DNA from: Pseudomonadota bacterium | Lineage (GTDB): Bacteria > Pseudomonadota > Alphaproteobacteria > UBA8366 > GCA-2717185 | Direction: 5' to 3' | Assembly: GCA_027619655.1 (NCBI GenBank) | Contig: JAQCHR010000215.1 | Span: 1 to 6,663, forward strand | DNA length: 6,663 bases | In this document: piece after piece, positions 5,185 to 6,663 of the stretch | Layout of the letters: each line of letters starts with the position of its first letter | Numbering within the stretch: position 1 is the stretch's first letter | Position numbers and translations under genes: made by a program | Notes under the pieces: model-generated | What the model saw: the letters and a program-made list of their open reading frames with translations, nothing else | What the model was told of the DNA's origin: nothing | Database searches by the model: none

Positions 5185-5325
5185 CCATCGGCCTCGTGCC
5201 GGAGCACAACAGGGGATTCCCGTTGCCCCCTGTACTATGCCCGTCCTCCCTTAAAAAAGGTTAATGAAATAATTAATTTTCGCCTCAAACGAGAACCATG
5301 ATGGCGCGGACCTTCTCGTCGCCGC

Positions 5326-5508
5326 CTAGTCCTTGAAAAAGCTTTCCGCTGTGCCGCGCCACGACTGTTTGGCATCGATGGCTGCCCGGGCGCTGAGGAT
5401 TTCGGCCTCCAGTTCGGCGATATATTCATGCAGCGCCGCAATCGACATCACATCGAGGTCTTTCGGTTTCGGTCGTGCGGCTGGCCGCTCGAGTTCCTGT
5501 TCGTCCAT
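5326..5508 (-). CDS. DUF1192 family small protein
   Basis: This 60-residue protein matches DUF1192, a short alphaproteobacterial family of unknown function. The signature is an acidic N-terminus (MDEQELERP), a KPKDLDVMSIAALHEYI segment at about 14-30 and a short amphipathic coiled coil AELEAEILSARAAIDAK at about 31-47. The end is rich in aromatic and charged residues (SFFKD). There is no signal peptide or membrane helix, so it should be cytoplasmic and probably oligomeric or protein-binding. GGAGGG lies only 3 bases before the ATG, a short spacing, but the family alignment supports this start. The gene is divergent from trcR. Its first downstream terminator is at 5155-5128, leaving a 3' UTR of about 200 bases that contains the putative small RNA. 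Function unknown. Confidence 0.8.
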   Translation of the reverse strand: MDEQELERPAARPKPKDLDVMSIAALHEYIAELEAEILSARAAIDAKQSWRGTAESFFKD

Positions 5509-5605
5509 ATGCCCTCCGCGTCATAGCCCCATTGTCAGGCCAAGTCTGATCGCAAGCCGTCCGCCGGGCAACCGGATAACAAACGGAAAAACACCATCCT
5601 GCCGA

Positions 5606-5634
5606 TTGCCGAGCGGGTGTCGCAGGTATATACA
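5606..5634 (+). promoter_or_regulatory. Possible sigma-70 promoter for trcR
   Basis: TTGCCG (5606-5611) and TATACA (5629-5634) are 17 bases apart, each matching four of six consensus bases. The predicted start near 5641 would give a leader of about 70 bases. This lies in the 205-base divergent region between the DUF1192 gene and trcR, where I see no other clear structure and no convincing promoter for DUF1192. Confidence 0.35.
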
Positions 5635-5713
5635 GGCCCCCATACCCTTAATAAAAATTCGTCGATAGGACGCGTATCCCGGCGCAGGGAAAACAATTGT
5701 TCGAGGACTTGTC

Positions 5714-6409
5714 ATGAGAACGCTATTGATGCCGCAGGCAACCGCCGTCTGGCTGGTCGAAAACACCACGCTGACATTTCTGCAGGTTGGCGAATTCTGC
5801 AACCTGCACGAACTGGAAGTTCAGGCGATTGCCGATGGTGAAGTCGCAGTCGGTATCGTCGGACTGGACCCGGTCAACAATGGCCAGTTGACCCGCGAGG
5901 AAATCAAGCGTTGCGAATCGGACCCTTCGGCCCGGCTGAAGCTGGCGGTATCGAATATTCCCGACCCGATTTCCCGCCAGAAAGGCCCGCGCTATACGCC
6001 GGTATCGAAGCGCGCCGACAAGCCGGACGCCATTGCCTGGCTGCTGCGTAACCAGCCCGACCTGTCCGACGCACAGATTTCGCGGCTGATCGGCACAACC
6101 AAGCCGACGATCAACGCCATTCGCGACCGTACCCACTGGAACGCCTCCAACCTGCAGCCCCGCAGTCCGGTTGAAGTCGGCCTTTGCACCCATCTGGAAT
6201 TGCGTGATGCGGTCATCCTGGCAACGGAACGCGCCGCCAGGAACAAGCCGAAGCCGGATCCCAATGCGCCGGAACCGGCAGCCAAGGCGCCAACGCCGGC
6301 AGAGGAAATGGCCGCAGCGGTCGCGGATTACCGTCCCGCCGACAAAAAGCCGGCCAATCCCACCGTGGAAGACCTTTGGCCCTCCAGCGGCAACGCCGAT
6401 AACGACTGA
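5714..6409 (+). CDS. trcR: DUF1013 family transcription factor, TrcR-like
   Basis: This 231-residue soluble protein matches DUF1013, whose Caulobacter member TrcR is reported to track with RNA polymerase and to affect the cell cycle and antibiotic tolerance. The N-terminus MRTLLMPQATAVWLVENTTL is characteristic. Residues about 20-43 may form a first helix-turn-helix-like unit (LTFLQVGEFCNLHELEVQAI). A second, clearer one lies near 117-141 (LSDAQISRLIGTTKPTINAI, then RDRTHW). The GPRYTPVSKRADKPDAIAWL linker before it is well conserved in the family as I recall it. The tail from about 176 is Pro/Ala/Lys-rich and probably disordered, ending in a VEDLWP motif. GAGG lies about 8 bases before the ATG. 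It is divergent from the DUF1192 gene. Family membership is strong; the role is inferred from Caulobacter. Confidence 0.88.
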   Translation: MRTLLMPQATAVWLVENTTLTFLQVGEFCNLHELEVQAIADGEVAVGIVGLDPVNNGQLTREEIKRCESDPSARLKLAVSNIPDPISRQKGPRYTPVSKRADKPDAIAWLLRNQPDLSDAQISRLIGTTKPTINAIRDRTHWNASNLQPRSPVEVGLCTHLELRDAVILATERAARNKPKPDPNAPEPAAKAPTPAEEMAAAVADYRPADKKPANPTVEDLWPSSGNADND

Positions 6410-6658
6410 ACCGGCCCGCCCCGCCAACTATAGCACAGCAGGATTAAAGGGAGCCGCAACGGGTTTCCATTAACTCTGTGAAAGTGAAATATTTTCAATA
6501 AGATAGATCAGATCCACATGGCTGTTGGGCCGCCGAAAGCGGTTCCAGCCAGCCTAGATCTGATCTAGAGCGTTTCTTGTCTTGATTGAATCGCAAGGGA
6601 TTCCCAGCAGGAACGAATCGTGATTCAAATAGTCTGCTGCCGAAGGAGGTCAGCAGGC
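6410..6658. other. Non-coding right flank, about 250 bases
   Basis: No protein gene is credible here. The stretch holds an AT-rich patch with a small palindrome (TGAAATATTTTCA, about 6484-6496), a 64-base inverted-repeat structure, and a block from 6568 rich in GAATC/GATTC words. That block looks like the untranslated left end of an insertion sequence. No clear intrinsic terminator for trcR is seen, apart from the inverted repeat itself. Confidence 0.5.
6504..6567. repeat. 11-bp inverted repeat bounded by TA, cruciform-like
   Basis: TAGATCAGATC (6504-6514) and GATCTGATCTA (6557-6567) are perfect reverse complements. Nested inside are GGCTG/CAGCC (6520-6524 with 6546-6550) and CCGC/GCGG (6530-6533 with 6539-6542), so the 64 bases fold into a long hairpin. 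Both ends are TA, the target dinucleotide of IS630/Tc1-type elements. It could be a MITE-like relic, an operator, or a terminator for trcR. Confidence 0.6.
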
Positions 6659-6663
6659 ATGAC
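6659..6663 (+). CDS. Start of an unidentified gene, cut by the window edge
   Basis: AAGGAGGT at 6643-6650 is an excellent ribosome binding site, and ATG follows at 6659 after 8 bases. Only the Met codon and two further bases are visible, so the product cannot be named. The preceding block with GAATC/GATTC inverted words and a possible TA boundary suggests a transposase gene near an element end, but this is inference only. Confidence 0.4.

Larger units (their letters stand above)
5128..5234 (-). ncRNA. Putative small RNA with two CCUCCCUGU motifs
   Basis: On the minus strand, from about 5234, three hairpins follow one another. The first is ACAGGGG/CCCCUGU (5233-5227 with 5215-5209). The second is GAGGCC/GGCCUC (5195-5190 with 5186-5181) around a GAU loop. 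The third is the terminator at 5155-5128. Between the last two lies a linker holding CCUCCCUGU at 5184-5176 and again at 5170-5162. CCUCC is the anti-Shine-Dalgarno type sequence by which several alphaproteobacterial small RNAs (for example the CCUCCUCCC-motif RNAs of Rhodobacter) contact messengers. No good promoter is seen directly upstream, so it may instead be processed from the 3' UTR of the DUF1192 gene, whose stop is at 5326. The 5' end is a guess; the 3' end is well defined. Confidence 0.5.

Noticed and set aside
5043..5264. A 73-codon plus-strand frame in the small-RNA region
   Set aside because: It runs through two terminator stems and the promoter, has no ribosome binding site and no family resemblance.
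4967..5325. tRNA, 6S, SRP RNA or tmRNA in the gene-free stretch
   Set aside because: No cloverleaf, no GGTTCGA-type T-loop, no SRP tetraloop domain and no tmRNA tag frame could be found on either strand.
5723..6427. A 234-codon open frame on the minus strand opposite trcR
   Set aside because: It is a shadow of trcR. The sequence is Gly/Arg/Val-rich with no motif, and trcR on the other strand is a recognised family.
1..6663. CRISPR array or prophage genes
   Set aside because: No regularly spaced repeats and no phage structural or integrase gene are present.

Overview
The window reads as alphaproteobacterial chromosome, probably from a Rhodospirillales-like lineage. The evidence is gene content rather than a database hit. 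It carries a cysteine-free alphaproteobacterial-type ribosomal protein L31, and three families that I know mainly from Alphaproteobacteria: DUF1465/RcdA, DUF1192 and DUF1013/TrcR. The coding DNA is GC-rich. The intergenic regions are AT-richer and full of structure.

Layout. Positions 1-2869 hold a co-directional envelope operon: the tail of an OmpA-like protein, a MotA/TolQ/ExbB-type channel subunit with a long C-terminal tail, and a MotB-like partner with one membrane helix, a long coiled coil and a peptidoglycan-binding OmpA domain. Positions 2870-3726 hold rpmE (+) converging on an rcdA-like gene (-). The two overlap by 41 bases, and the rpmE terminator lies inside the rcdA coding region. 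Positions 3727-4514 hold an ibpA-type small heat shock gene with a sigma-32 promoter, a ROSE-type RNA thermometer leader and a strong terminator. Positions 4532-4966 hold a hotdog-fold thioesterase (-). Positions 4967-5325 have no protein gene but contain two intrinsic terminators, a near-consensus promoter and paired sequence motifs, all oriented on the minus strand. I read this as one or two small RNAs, or one small RNA plus a thioesterase leader. Positions 5326-5508 hold a DUF1192 gene (-) and 5714-6409 hold trcR (+). The right edge holds a TA-bounded inverted repeat and what may be the left end of an insertion sequence, with a well-formed ribosome binding site and ATG at the last bases.

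How it fits together. The motor-like pair should use ion flow at the inner membrane to act on the cell wall. RcdA (ClpXP-dependent turnover of CtrA) and TrcR (RNA-polymerase-associated) are both cell-cycle factors in Caulobacter. The most unusual part is 5008-5236. A putative RNA with two CCUCCCUGU (anti-Shine-Dalgarno-like) motifs is followed by a second short transcript. The 5' end of that second transcript is perfectly complementary over 11 bases to one of these motifs and its flank.
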